This document shows, one piece after another, positions 1 to 12,057 of a DNA stretch of 64,000 bases. Numbering within the stretch: the stretch's first letter is position 1; every line of letters starts with the position of its first letter. The notes below the pieces were generated by a model, which made no database searches, was not told where the DNA came from, and saw nothing but the letters and a program-made list of their open reading frames with translations. Source of the stretch: Anisakis pegreffii (lineage: Eukaryota; Nematoda; Chromadorea; Rhabditida; Anisakidae); contig JAPYMA010000207.1 in NCBI GenBank assembly GCA_035041965.1, positions 62,001-126,000 on the forward strand. The letters run 5' to 3'. A program made the translations under genes and the position numbers.

Positions 1-327
1 TTATTTGTTGATCGATTTATTAATACGTTGATCTCTTAAGATATAATGTATACGAATGCTTATGAGATTCTATAGTTCAATGAACGGCTTAACTCGTTTA
101 GGTATTTGTTCAGATTAATGGCATTTTAGCGTTTGATTTTATTGTCGACGAATTTGGACTTTTGTGATTTTGGATTGTGATTTTTGTATAATTGCGATTG
201 TTTCATAAGTTTTTTTAGTTCGTTTCCTATGAAAGTGACTGAACGCTTAGATTCGTGAAACGCGTTCAATAAGTTTTGATCCTATTGATCAACGAATCAT
301 CCACTGATCAGATTATTAATTTTCAGG

Positions 328-2002
328 ATGAAGACCTCATCATACGTCTCAGGATCGCTATCAACACAATTCTTGATGCTGCCACTTATTCTCTTAAGTA
401 GTAGTTTGTTTTGCTCAGCAGCTCCATACGACACCTACGATATATCGCCTTATGGTAGTCACAATTACGATAGGCATCCATATACGTCAGCAGTATCGCG
501 AGAGTATAAACCAAAAATATCGAGTACGATTAATTGAATGTTCAATTTATCCACTTCATTACCTAAATTTCATCCGATACATTTAGGAAATTGTTTCTTT
601 TCACTGGCTTAGAAAAACAAAAGGAACCATTAACAAAAACACAATTTCACCTTCAATTATGACGTTTCCGCTTGAGAATTTATGATTGTGATTAAGAATT
701 TATAAGTACCTTCGATGATAGTGAACAAACACACGAACATCCATTCGTCAATTCGTTCCCGGTGCAAGATTTTTTCATTTGATGTGAATGAGGAAAGAAA
801 ACAACATTTTCATTCAGTTCTTCTGATCTGGAGGAAATTTTTGTAATGTGACCGAACACCTCAGAAATTCGCGATCAGTTCATGATTCGTGACGAGATAT
901 TGAATGTTTCCGCCAAAACATTCAATTTCTCGTCATTTTCTCCATAACTCATTGTGTTTCTGAGAATAACGAGATGAGCGCCAAGGAATGGAGATGGAGA
1001 ATTTGAGAGTAGATTATTGAAGAATTCGCGAATCGTTGACTAGAGTGTATCTTACCGAAAGCATATTTCAGGGATATATCACTATGATAATTTAACGGAT
1101 TGTGAGGCTGCATGTGAGGTCAAATGTGAGGCGACACAAGTGATAAGGAACGACGTCGAGGAACGGCAACAGTACAGTTGCAAACAACGCAAACCACCGC
1201 TTGTGAACAGATTAGTGGATCTATCGTCGTCAGGAACAATGAGCGTTCTCGTTGTTGCGGCCGTTGTGAGTGTTTCTTTGATCGATTATTTCTTTCAAAA
1301 CATTGTCAACGTAAAATTCTATCAGTAATCACTTTAATACAGCGAGATCTTGTTGAGTATCTGTGTGGATGTAAACAAATCATTAGAATATACCTACAGA
1401 TCCATAATCTGTTTATTTATCACTATCAGATTTGGCAAAAGGTTGGAAATTTCATTTTTGAGCATTTGGAAGTTGTAAAAAAGTGAAATATCTGATTTCG
1501 TTTCAAAAATCATAAATTCACACGAATCATCACTCAGTTGATTAACTTCTCATCGAGGCACTACATTACCATCTGGTGAATGAATGCTCTGACGTATGAT
1601 CACCTCAGGTCGATCGCAGACCTAGACAAATTTTGCTTGATTATAAGAGTGGTTATGATGTGAATGAATTGACAGCATAATGAATCATTTACATAGCGAT
1701 TGAGTGAGTGAGTCAATCGAGTCAGAGATTGTTTTCATGTGATAATTTCGTTTGCATTCAAAACGAACAATTAACTCTTTCAGCTATTCATCGGCTTAAT
1801 AATGATATTGTGTTGTTGCTGTTGTCGATGCTGTCGATTATGTTGTAACGACAGCAAAAAACAACGAACAGCTGCTGCCTCAGCCAAATCATCGCGAACC
1901 AACGCGCATAACTCATCGAATGATCCACTGGTAGATAACGGTGAATTTCGAGAGGTACTCGATTCGAAGGATATTGGCTATTTGAAACGAGAAGTTATTT
2001 AA
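328..2002 (+). CDS. Cys-rich single-pass membrane protein, function unknown (3 exons, 202 aa)
   Basis: Model: join(328..523, 1072..1265, 1784..2002), 609 nt, in frame. The first exon encodes a signal peptide (hydrophobic LMLPLILLSSSLFC, then SAAP) and a Tyr/Ser-rich stretch. Exon 2 starts after GCATATTTCAG and carries a small Cys cluster (DCEAACEVKCEA) followed by a basic QRKPP patch. Exons 2 and 3 together make one transmembrane helix (MSVLVVAAVLFIGLIMIL) that runs directly into CCCCCRCCRLCC, a likely palmitoylated juxtamembrane segment, then a short polar tail. Predicted topology is type I, with a small extracellular domain. The exon 1 donor is uncertain: 454|GT would also keep frame. An alternative last exon lies at 2882-2941. 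I do not recognise the family; the architecture is seen, surface location is inferred. Confidence 0.6.
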
Positions 2003-2881
2003 AATAGCTCCAATATTGTTCTCTAATTTATTGTCGATAAGTCACTGTAAATTCACGCATTGCTCTAAGCAGCATCACTCTCAATACAGTAAGAACTTAC
2101 AGTATTCTAGGATTGTGTTTGTTCTGTTGTGCAGCAGTTCTACGATAGTATTGCATCATATACGAAAAAAAATCTATTTTAAGGTTTTGTTTTGTTATTT
2201 GGTCTTTATTAAGCCATACAATTGAATGATGCTCATGTAAGATAAGCCGAGATGTTTGATTAGCTATTATTCTAGCGTTTTTTTGCATCGAAATTGCAAT
2301 AGATACATTCAAAAGATTGGTCTCTATTGCGACGATTTCGCGTTGTTATCTTATCGCTTTGCACTGAGCCTTCATTCTGCTTTTGCAGAATGACATTGAA
2401 CTTGCATGTGAACTCTTAAGCAGTACAACTGGCGAAAGCTTTTATCATTGTCTTATGTCGAAGTATCGAATTTAATATTCCAACATGTTGTAATTATGCA
2501 ATTTGCCTTGTTGCCTTGTGATGATTTTTTTGCAAGATACGTGAGAGAAAGAATAATTTACAAGTTTCGAACATGAGATCGATTACCTCACTTTCAACGG
2601 CTCATAGTTTGATGTTCAACTCATTCGTCAGTTCTTCAAATGTCCAGAAAAAATCGCCGATTTAAAGTTCCAATAAGGGAGGATCGCTGCATGTTTGAAC
2701 TTCGAAATTTTGAACTATGTCCTCCTTCGATCTCCTCTCTCTCTCGCCGTTTCTGTCAGATTGAACTGCGAAAAGTTTATCGAAAATTTGTAAGATATTC
2801 GCATTTTGATAAGCTCTGAATTTTTAGTATGTTGATTTTGTGTTGTTATTGATGTATTTGAAACTGTATTTTACTCCTCAG

Positions 2882-2941
2882 AAAATCCGAGAACTGAAAC
2901 GATCAGCTCGAGATCGAACTTCACTCAGTGTCTGGCGGTGA
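2882..2941 (+). other. Possible alternative last exon of the Cys-rich membrane gene
   Basis: If the third exon of the upstream gene is cut at GAG|GTACTC (exon end 1954, phase 0), it joins in frame to an exon beginning after TTACTCCTCAG at 2882. That exon encodes KIRELKRSARDRTSLSVWR and a stop. The basic, Ser-rich tail would replace the 15 residues that end the shorter form. Neither tail can be preferred from sequence alone. Confidence 0.35.
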
Positions 2942-3491
2942 AGTTATAGTTGTTGAGACGTATGAATAAGTTGGAGGAGTTGTAATTTTTATTTTCACTT
3001 CGCATTGTGATGATTGAGTTGTAATTTTCACATGATTGATTGATTAACTGTGCTCGTTTTAGTATCGTGAACAAATGAGAAAAATAAACAAATTACTGAA
3101 ATTCGTCATCAATAATCATGATTTGTGTTGAATGGTAATATTTGAAAGTGATCATTTGAATGGTTTTAATTAATCGGTTTTAATTAGTCTAACATTACGC
3201 AATTTATGTTGTCACTGAAGGAGAGACGAGTGAAAACGGCTTTGAAATGGATTACTTTGGAAAATTTACCTCATTTGAATGAAACAAGAAAAGCGTCGAA
3301 AATGAGGCAACGGAAAAAGCATTCATTCACTAAACTGCACCGATCTGAATGTCGAACTGAATTTCACCGATCTGAATTTCATTTGAATGTCTAACAAACT
3401 TATCCGATCGCTAGATCAAACTGTTCAATATCAAAAACTACTCGGAATTTGCTCACAGACAATTTATGATAAGCACAAGTAAGCGCGTTTA

Positions 3492-3758
3492 TTGTTAGCA
3501 TTGCATCTCATCAAGCATGACCGATTCAATGAAAATGATGGTCAGTGGATGCTTCGATGGATGATTGTCGCATCGTTCGTATTCGGAACGATGCTTGCAT
3601 TGATCGTATTTGTGTTCGGTATCAGATATAAATCGTCTACACATACACCGGTGTACTTACAAATGAATCGAGTGAAGCCGCGAACATCCGTGAAAATACT
3701 TCCCTTCATACGGTTCAAATTATCCACTTCACCAAATTCTGAAAAGAATGTATCGTAA
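3492..3758 (+). CDS. Small transmembrane ORF (88 aa), possibly an orphan exon
   Basis: One open frame with a single hydrophobic helix (MIVASFVFGTMLALIVFVFG) and a basic, Ser/Pro-rich tail. It sits at the left edge of the segment that was duplicated with the downstream protease gene. The second copy at 9216-9475 has two in-frame stops, although its two larger indels keep frame. The open frame here may be a real exon preceded by an acceptor (TTATTGTTAG at about 3499), or the less decayed of two relics. No family recognised. Confidence 0.3.
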   Translation: MLALHLIKHDRFNENDGQWMLRWMIVASFVFGTMLALIVFVFGIRYKSSTHTPVYLQMNRVKPRTSVKILPFIRFKLSTSPNSEKNVS

Positions 3759-3966
3759 GGAGGCGATCTGATTACTCAAGATCCATGAGGCCATTCAATA
3801 GGATGATCATGCCGTAAATTCGTCAGTGTGTCAGAACGGTGCACAAATATCTCTATTGCATCGGTGATCATGCGTAAAGAAGATGATAGAAACATTGATC
3901 ATGATTCAAGTTTTCGATGACAATTAATGAAATAGTCGCAGTTTACTGTGCTGATTGAAAGGTGTT

Positions 3967-6900
3967 CTAATATACCAATTGAACACCAATACCGTCTCTG
4001 TAGTCAAGTGCCATTTGTATAGACCGACAGTCAGTACCAAATGAAGCAACACCGATGACGTACCGTCGACCAGCTCGATCGCTGAACACCATACCGGCTC
4101 CACTGTCTCCCTGAAACGTCAGAGTATGACTGAAAGCAAATTTATAAGCTGAGAATCACTTGGAAGGCTAATAAACTCAGTATATATCTCAGACTTGAAT
4201 GAACATTAATATTCTCGAGGTTGCAATCGAATTTCGAGCAAAACTAGTTTTGATCAACGTGGTGATCGTTTCCTCCATTAGGTTATGTGGTGCTTCTGAT
4301 ATGAGTTTACGATATGATAAAATGAAATCGTTAAAATCGTGAGGTGCTTATGACCCGGCATATGTTCTGGTCTTGGGATTCACTTGCGCAGATGACATTG
4401 GCTGCAGCATCGGTAGGGCAAGCCATTGTTGTAATGTTTATCATGCTCAGTGATGTAACGGATTTTACGCGACTTGCTGCAATATATTGAGAAAATAAAC
4501 TGTAGTACATAGTATAGATTCAGTACAGATTCAGTGATAGTACAAAATTTAATTGGAAAAATTCAATGAGATGTATGTAATTAGGGTGATCGAAGTTTCT
4601 CTCAGCATCTGTAATCGTTAGTGATTCGATGTGAGATTTTTAATGGTACCAGCAGATGCGGTAATATTTTGCTTTTAGATGACACTCAATCTCACAACTT
4701 TATCATTTGTTCATCAATTCGTTTTCATTTGAACATACCATCAGAGCCCCAAGCTGCAAGCATCGCTTTGTTTGGGATTTGATTCTTCATCGACGCCAAA
4801 CACAGTGGTGTTGCGACAGCTGATGGAGGTACCTAAATGACAGAGTCGACTTTTTATTCCGAGAACTTGCTACGGAATTTGACAAGATATAGACCAGTGG
4901 TTCTCACTTTCGGGTGCTCCACAACCCCTTTTGGTGATCTGACAGGTTCCCGTTACTCCTCCCTCCTCAATACAAGAACTTGCTGTTTCTACGGGTACTA
5001 AACAAACGGAAAATCGGTCCGGAAATTTCTGAGTGGCGTGAAAGAAGTTAGTGTCCTAGACCGTTGTGTTGCTCATTACTGCAATCGATTATGATCGCAT
5101 GAAAAGCTATTGTCTGTGACACTTCGAACTGTTTTGCTTGATTCTCATTCTTTTCAGACGTGTTGTATTCGCTCTCATAGCTATCACATGCGAATATCGT
5201 TCTATTGATTTGTTTTTATCATTCACTTCGTCTCAATTTCACTTCACAGTTCAAATCAACTTCTCATTCTGTAGCATATACTATTTACTGGATGCGTTGA
5301 CGAGTGTTGACAACCGAAATCAACAATACAACAATTGAATTGAACTGCTGAACAACATTCGACAGTCAAATGATCAGTTATAGAGTGTATTTCATAGAAT
5401 GAGAATCTGGCTTTAATTGTTGAGTGAAATGAATGAGAAATTAGCAGAAGAAAATACTTTTGAAGATAAAAGTAATGAGAGCGATTGTAACAGCAAGAAA
5501 AAGAATGAAAACCCTATTAAAACGAATGAAAACCCTGTTAGGCCCAGACGAGATACTCAGAAAATAGGAGAATGAAGAGTGTTGCCATCAACTAATCCCA
5601 TTTACACACCAGAGTTGTAAAAATTTTCCGACCTCCTCCAGTAGCCCTTGACACCTCCAAATTCACAAAATGGGCACTTTCACCCCCTATGAGAACCACT
5701 GATATAGACATTTGAAATATTTATAAATGTTGCCATTCTAAGTGGATATGGTAGTTTAAAAATATACAAAATCATTTAAATGTCTACATTTTGACACAAT
5801 ACTGTGGAATCAACAACGCAAGAACAATGCATTCAAATGGGCCTTGCTTGCTACTTTAAGCATCAAAAGCGTTAGCTTATGAACTGTCACTGTGAACAAC
5901 AAATGGTTTGTTAACTTCATTAATTCAAAAATCTCGTCGAAGTTCATGTTAGTCGAGGCATCGAAAAAATATTGGGTATAAATTTAGTATGATTGATAGA
6001 TTGGAATATTTGGACGGAATTATGATTGCAATTTGGAATATTCCATTGAGAAATGATTGTAAAACCTTTGCATCCAGCTCAACAATCGCAATATCGCCCT
6101 CTCGGCATTTTGATTCGAAAAATACTCCGGTAACGATAACCTGAAAGAGATATTTAATCAGTATCATTCAAATGATCAGTGGATCATATCGAAATTGCTT
6201 GCTGAAACTCCGATCCCATCCGAATATAATGTCGATTGTTTACACTTCTAATTCCGGCTACTTTTGCCTTTGTCTGACCACGTTCACATGGATCTTCAGC
6301 GAACGGAAGACATTCACCACTGTAGTAGACTGTCCATGATCCGAGCCAAGTATCGTCTTGTTTCGGCCTGAAAATCTGAATCTTTGATGATTTGCTCATC
6401 AGTGCAATTTGTACAAACTTAGTGCCCGATTTTATCGAAGCGAGATGTAAGCGGGTTCTGCTGATGTCTCATTCTTCTGATGTATCATTAGTCTGATTCA
6501 TCTGATATCTCATGCTTCGGGTAGGACAACTTAGCAAAGAGAATGATCAGCTCACGTTGTCGCCTGATTGGCACAAATTTCGGAATAGAAGCAATGTGCT
6601 GCGGTCAAAACATGTTGTTCGGAAATGAGTGTTCCACCGCAATCAGCATCGAATCCTAAAATAGGCTCTGACGTGAAATGAAATGCAATTCCATTAGTTG
6701 CTTGAAAGATTCTCGCGAATTGATCGAACCACATTGAGCAGAACACAGTGAGTTCAAAAGAGCAATATACATGGAGCATCAGGAGTAATTGTGTTCCGGT
6801 TGACAATATCTTCCAGTTCATAAATAAATCTATGATTTCACATAATATCTTGAATAAAGATGTTCCGGTTGATCAGCTACTATCCACCTGGATACTCAGT

Positions 6901-7325
6901 ATGTAGATGAACAGCCCAGGCTGCTTTGGAAATATTGATGAAGCGACCATGCATAGCCAACGGTATTGACTTCGTAGAGAATTTTTCATCAGGAAATACT
7001 GCAAGTTTTTTTAGAGTTTGATATTTTCAAAATTTATCAGTTGAATTATATTGCATAAAATGGTTCTTTTATTAAAGACCTTTGAATATCACAAGTTTAG
7101 GTTTCTTTCAACTGATCAGTTTCGTTTTATTGGTAATACGAATAAGTGAGTAGCATGCAAATTTGACTATCGTTTTCATGAGGCAACCACAAAATTTAGC
7201 AAATCACCTCCACATTGCTTCATTAGAGTTTCCATTTGTTCAAATGATAATCGTAGCGGTTCGAAAGCAGCTACAAGCGATCCAATTTGAGTGATCAGTA
7301 CAATAACTTGTAGAGCATTCATCAT
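3967..7325 (-). CDS. Secreted S1 (chymotrypsin-like) serine protease, copy A
   Basis: Model: complement(join(3967..4110, 4355..4476, 4739..4832, 6066..6140, 6244..6367, 6556..6655, 6888..6998, 7208..7325)), 888 nt, 295 aa. It has an N-terminal signal peptide (VIVLITQIGSLVAA), CGGTLIS...LTAAHC with His97, GDIAIVELD with Asp167, CLASM...AAWGSD, and CRGDSGAG with Ser251. The catalytic triad is complete. Two oddities are seen: no canonical R-IVGG activation site (the equivalent region reads NISKAAWAVHL), and GDSGAG instead of GDSGGP. The residue at the trypsin Asp189 position reads as Asn, so specificity is not trypsin-like. Intron 5 is enlarged to 1,233 bp by a hAT-like insertion. The tandem paralogue at 9689-12057 has the same eight exons with identical lengths and phases. 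The role (digestion, host interaction or moulting) cannot be told. Confidence 0.9.
4895..5701 (+). mobile_element. hAT-like non-autonomous element, copy 1 (807 bp)
   Basis: Termini are CAGTGGTTCTCA and its inverse TGAGAACCACTG. A perfect 8-bp target duplication, ATATAGAC, flanks it (4887-4894 and 5702-5709). The 8-bp duplication and CAGTGGTTCTCA ends are hallmarks of hAT transposons. It lies inside an intron of protease copy A and is absent from the matching intron of copy B. It carries a decayed coding relic shared with the other two copies; no transposase is seen. Confidence 0.9.
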
Positions 7326-7380
7326 TTTCAATTTACACTCCCCAAATTTACCTCAAAATTTTCACGCAACTAAGCAAAAC

Positions 7381-7894
7381 GTATAGGTTGATGAGAATGT
7401 GATGTCAGTGAGACGACTTCAGTTACTGCCCAATTTTCTGGACAACGGTGAGAACATGAAAAATCGCTCCAAATATATGAAAGTTAACGATTTAATTTAT
7501 GTTAACCAACCATCTGACAATTGTGATCATACTGTGGAGAGGTTAGCATGTGTATGCTTAAGAGAGAGATACAGAATCAAAAGATTTGATTCAGCTAATC
7601 AACATTTTCCACTAATAATTTGAATATGAAAAAGCTTTGGTGAATTTTCGTTTCCTGCAAGAACGTTCGTTCAATGACACAAAAGTATTATAATTTCGGA
7701 TCATATGAACAAATTCTATCGCTTCAGCAATATAATGTATTGTTGTGGAAGAATATCGAATCAAGAATTCTAAGCAAATGCGTTCTTAATCGTCTGAGGA
7801 ATTGTATTATTTAACTGAATCACGGCGTAATTCAAATAAGACAGATTTTAGAATTGAGGGCATTTTATTCATATAAGATGTGCACCTTTGAATC
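7381..7894. other. Copy-A-specific 0.5-kb segment upstream of protease A
   Basis: Sequence matching the 5' flank of protease B stops at about 7380 and resumes at about 7895 (compare 12,110-12,191). This ~510 bp is therefore an insertion in A or a deletion in B. I see no gene, terminal repeat or target duplication in it. Confidence 0.5.
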
Positions 7895-7984
7895 TGCAAA
7901 ATACTATGATCACGATGCTTTCGACAAACAAAACGTTTCTCGAAGATTCACGAGTGTACGAAGACACATGCACCGACAATATAC

Positions 7985-9195
7985 ACTTTTCCACTTTCAA
8001 ACCTGCCGAACTCTCAAGTTTGTCCAGTAACATATCAACCGTTGTACACCAGTCGATCCAGCAGAATCTCTAGATTCTCGAAAATATATATTTTGTTGGG
8101 CAATTTTGCTTAGTTGAGGAGGTATAGCTATTTTATTAAAGCTATCTCAACTAGCGCTGAGGTGCTCATTGAAGTGCAATAGATCACTATAGATCAACAG
8201 ACATTATACATTACTATGGAAATATAGGTTTGAGACATTCGAGTTAACCGTCTTCTCAAGTTTGCCCCTTAACATATTAATATTTATACGTCGTTCGATC
8301 GAACAGAACGTCGGCTTTCTAAAAATGTAAACATCGCCGGAAAATTCCGCCCCTGTGAGGAGATATAGCTATTATTCTGATGTTATAGGGGTTGACACAT
8401 TCAAACCTACCGTACCCTCAGCTTTGACCAGTAACATATCAGTTTCTTCACACCAATCGATCGAGCAGAATCTCTGCATTCAGAAAAATATATATTTTGT
8501 CGGGCGATTTTGCTTAGTTGAGGAGGTATAGCTATTTTATTAAAGCTATCTCAACTAGCGCTGAGGTGCTCATTGATATATTATACATTGATCGCTTGCT
8601 ATTGATCAATCTACACATTACTATAGGAATATCGAAGTTGCCATCTTCAGGACCACCGTCTTCTGAGGTTTGCCCAGGAACATATGAATTTCTTCACATG
8701 ACCCGATCCAGCGGAACGTTTCCATTCAGGAAAACATAATTTTGTTGAGCAAATCCCCTTAATTGAGGAGATATAGTTAATTTATTAATGATATACCCTT
8801 TTCCACCTTCATACCTGCCGTACTCTCAAGTTTGTCCAGTAACATATCAACCATTGTACACCAGTCGATCCAGCAGAATCTCTGCATTTAGAAAAATATA
8901 TTTTGTCGAGCGATTTTGCTTTGTTGAGAATATGTAGCTATTTTATTGAGGCTATCTCAATTAGCGCAGTGACACTCATTGATATATTATACATTGATCG
9001 CGTTCTATTGATCAATCTACACATTACTATAGGAATATCGAAGTTGCCATCTTTAGGACCACCGTCTTCTCAGGTTTGCCCAGGAACATATGAAAATTTT
9101 TTAAATGACCCAATCCAGCAGAACGTCTCTATTCAAAAAAACATAATTTTGTTGAGCAAATCCTCTTAATTGAGGAGATAAGGTTATTTTCTGGA
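7985..9195. repeat. Higher-order tandem array, three ~406-bp units each built of two diverged ~200-bp halves
   Basis: Motifs such as GCAGAATCTCTGCATTC, ATTTTGCTTAGTTGAGGAGG and CTCAAGTTTGTCCAGTAACA recur at spacings of about 403-409 bp (for example 8062, 8468 and 8875). Each unit also contains a weaker second half with related motifs (GTTTGCCCAGGAACATATGA, TTAATTGAGGAGATA). The array lies exactly between the two protease copies. Open frames in it (for example 8518-8739 and 8903-9169) are the same repeat read twice and are not genes. Confidence 0.85.
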
Positions 9196-9215
9196 AAACA
9201 TATGCATGCATCTAG

Positions 9216-9475
9216 CGTTGCATTTTATCAAGCATGACAGATTGAGCGAAAATGATGATTAGTGGATGCTTCGATGGATGATTATCGCGTCGTTTGTATT
9301 CGAAACGATGCTTGTTGCATTAATGGTATTTGTATTCGGTATCAAGTCTACACATACACCGGTGTATTTGCAAATAAATGCAGTGTAGCCGCGAACATCC
9401 GTGAAAACACTTCCTTTCAGACGGTTCAAATCACCCGCTTCACCGAATTCTGAAAAGAATGGCGTCTTAACTGGG
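9216..9475 (+). pseudogene. Decayed second copy of the small transmembrane ORF
   Basis: It aligns with 3498-3758 at nucleotide level. In the aligned frame there is a TAG in place of the Gln codon just before the WMLRW segment, and another TAG in place of a Lys codon after the helix. A 3-bp insertion and a 9-bp deletion keep frame. It marks the left edge of the duplicated block. Confidence 0.7.
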
Positions 9476-9688
9476 TTTAAGCAGAGAAGAATGCATTCGC
9501 AAGATCCATGAGATCATTCAGTGGGATTATCATGCAGTGAACTCGACAGTGTTTCAGGACTGCACAAATATCTGCAGTTACATCGATGATTATATGCGAA
9601 AGAAGCGAAAGAAACATTGATATTGCTGTAGGCTTTCAGTGAACATCAATGAGACAACTCCATTTCACTGTGGTAGCTGTAAGATGTT

Positions 9689-12057
9689 TTAAACTCTCAA
9701 ATGAACATCAGTACCGTCTCTGTAGTCGAGTGCTATTTGTATCACACGACATTCAGTACCAAATGAAGCAATACCGATGACGTACCGCTGACCAGTTCGG
9801 TCGCTGAACACCATACCGGCTCCACTGTCTCCCTGAAACGTCAAAGTATGACTGAAAGTAAATTTATAAGCTGAGAATCACTTGGAAGGCTAATAAACTC
9901 AGTATATATCTCAGACTTGAATGAACATTAATATTCTCGAGGTTGCAATCGAATTTCGAGCAAAACTAGGTGTGATCAACGTGGTGATCATTTCCTCCAT
10001 TCTGGCATGTGGTGCTTCTGATATGATGTTACGATATGATAAAATGAAAGCGTTAAAATCGTGAGGTATTTATGACCCGGCATATGTTCTCGTCTTGGGA
10101 TTCACTTGCGCAAATGACATTGGCTGCAGCATCGGTAGGGCAAGCCATTGTTGTAATGTTTATCATGCTCAGTGATGTAACGGATTTTGTGCGACTTGCT
10201 GCAATATATTGAGAAAATGTGTTGTATCATAGTACAGATTAAGTTTGTAATACAAAATTCAGTAAAATGTATGGAAAAATTCGATGAGATGTGTGTAATT
10301 AGGGTGGTCGAATTTTATTTCAGCATTTGTTATCGTTAGTGATTCGATAGGAGATGTTTAATGGTAACAGCAAATGCGGTAATATTTTGCTTTTAGATGA
10401 CACTCAAATCTTGTAGCCTTATCATTTTGTTGTCAATTCATTTTCATTTAAACATACCATCAGAGCCCCAAGCTGCAAGTACCGCTTTTTTTGGGATACG
10501 GTTCTTCATAGAAGCCAAACACAGTGGTGTTGCGACCGCTGAAGGAAGTACCTGACAGATAGATTCTACTTTTTTTTCCAAGAATTTGCTATGGAAGTGG
10601 TAAGGTACAGACATATGAAATATTCATACTTGCCACCATTGCAAGCTCTAGGTGGATACGGCAGTTTAAAAATGTATTTCGATGTCTACCTTCCGATACA
10701 ACACTCTAGAATCAACAAGGCACGAACAATTTGAAGACAAGTTCAGACATCAGAAACCATTGGATGTTAATTTAGTATGATCGATAGATTGGAATATTCT
10801 GACGGAATGATGATTGGGATTCGAAAATTTTGATTGTGAAATGTTTGTGAAACCTTTGCATCCAATTCGACAATCGCAATATCGCCTTGTTGACACGTCG
10901 AATGGAAAAATACTCCGGGGACGATGACCTGAAAGAGATATTCTATCAATATCATTCAAATGATCAGTGGATCATATTGAAATTGCTTGCTGAAACTCCG
11001 ATCCCATCCGAATATAATGTCGATTGTTTACACTTCTAATTCCGGCTACTTTTGCCTTTGTCTGACCACGTTCACATGGATCTTCAGCGAACGGAAGACA
11101 CTCGCCACTGTGGTAGACTGTCCATGATCCCAGCCAAGTGTCATGTTCTTTCGGCCTGAAAATCTAAATCTCCTACAGTTTGATCATGAATGTAAAATTT
11201 TTTTACAGTACTGTTCGAGCCTCATGCCTGATTTTGCGAAACGAGATGTAAACGATAGTCAGGTTCTTCTAATGTTTCATTATTCGAACAGGACAGGTCA
11301 TCCAATAAACACGATCAGCTCACGTCATCGTCTGATTGGCACAGATTTCGGGATAGAAGCAATGTGCTGCAGTCAGTACATGGTGTTGGGAGATGAGCGT
11401 TCCACCACAATCAGTGTCGAATCCTGAAATGTGCCCTAACGTAAAATGAAGTGCAGTTCCATTAGCTGCTTGAAACAGCTCAATGTTTTGCTCAATGTGA
11501 TCGAACCACGATGAGCAAAACATAGTGAATTCAGGAGAGCATCAGAAGAGATTGTATTCCAGTCGATGATATCTCGACTCAAGATGTTCCACTTGAAAGC
11601 TAATATCCACCTGGATACTCAGTGTGCAGATGAACAGCCCAGGCTGCTTTGGAATTACTGACCAAACGACCATGCATAGCCAACGGTATCGACTTCGTAG
11701 AGAATTTTTCATCAGGAAATACTGCAAGCTTTTTTAGAGTTTGATATTTTCAAAATTTATCAGTTGAATTATATTGCATAAAATGGTTCATTCAATAAAG
11801 ACCTTTGATTACCATGAGTTTAGGTTTCTTTCAATTTTTGTTTTATGAGGTAATGGAATCTATTGTGATACTAATAAGTGAGTAGCATGCAAATTTGACT
11901 ATCGTATCCATGAAACAACCACGAAACTTAGCAAATCACCTCCACATTGCTTCATTAGTGTTTCCATTTGTTCAAATGATAATCGTAGCGGTTCGAAAGC
12001 AGCTACAAGCGATCCAATTTGAGTGATCAGTACAATAACTTGTAGAGCATTCATCAT
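9689..12057 (-). CDS. Secreted S1 (chymotrypsin-like) serine protease, copy B
   Basis: Model: complement(join(9689..9832, 10077..10198, 10458..10551, 10854..10928, 11032..11155, 11324..11423, 11611..11721, 11940..12057)), 888 nt, 295 aa. The signal-peptide exon is identical in protein to copy A. It keeps LTAAHC, GDIAIVELD and CRGDSGAG, so the triad is intact, and no exon has a stop or frameshift. Replacements relative to A cluster in surface stretches (for example FFHSTCQQ for FFESKCRE) and at the C-terminus (DVHLRV for GVQLVY). Intron 5 is only 302 bp because it lacks the hAT insertion. Both copies therefore look functional and may have diverged in substrate or expression. Confidence 0.9.

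Noticed and set aside
5138..5338. Open frame repeated at three places (here, 34978-35250 minus, 57165-57437 minus) as a conserved gene
   Set aside because: It lies within copies of the hAT-like element and is interrupted by shared stops; treated as an element relic.
6656..6821. Signal-peptide-like start (MNWKILSTGTQ) upstream of protease exon 3
   Set aside because: Copy B has a stop in that frame, and the TTTTAG acceptor at 6656 plus exons 1-2 give a complete, phase-consistent secreted protein.
8518..9169. Two similar open frames as a small gene family
   Set aside because: They are successive units of the 406-bp tandem array.
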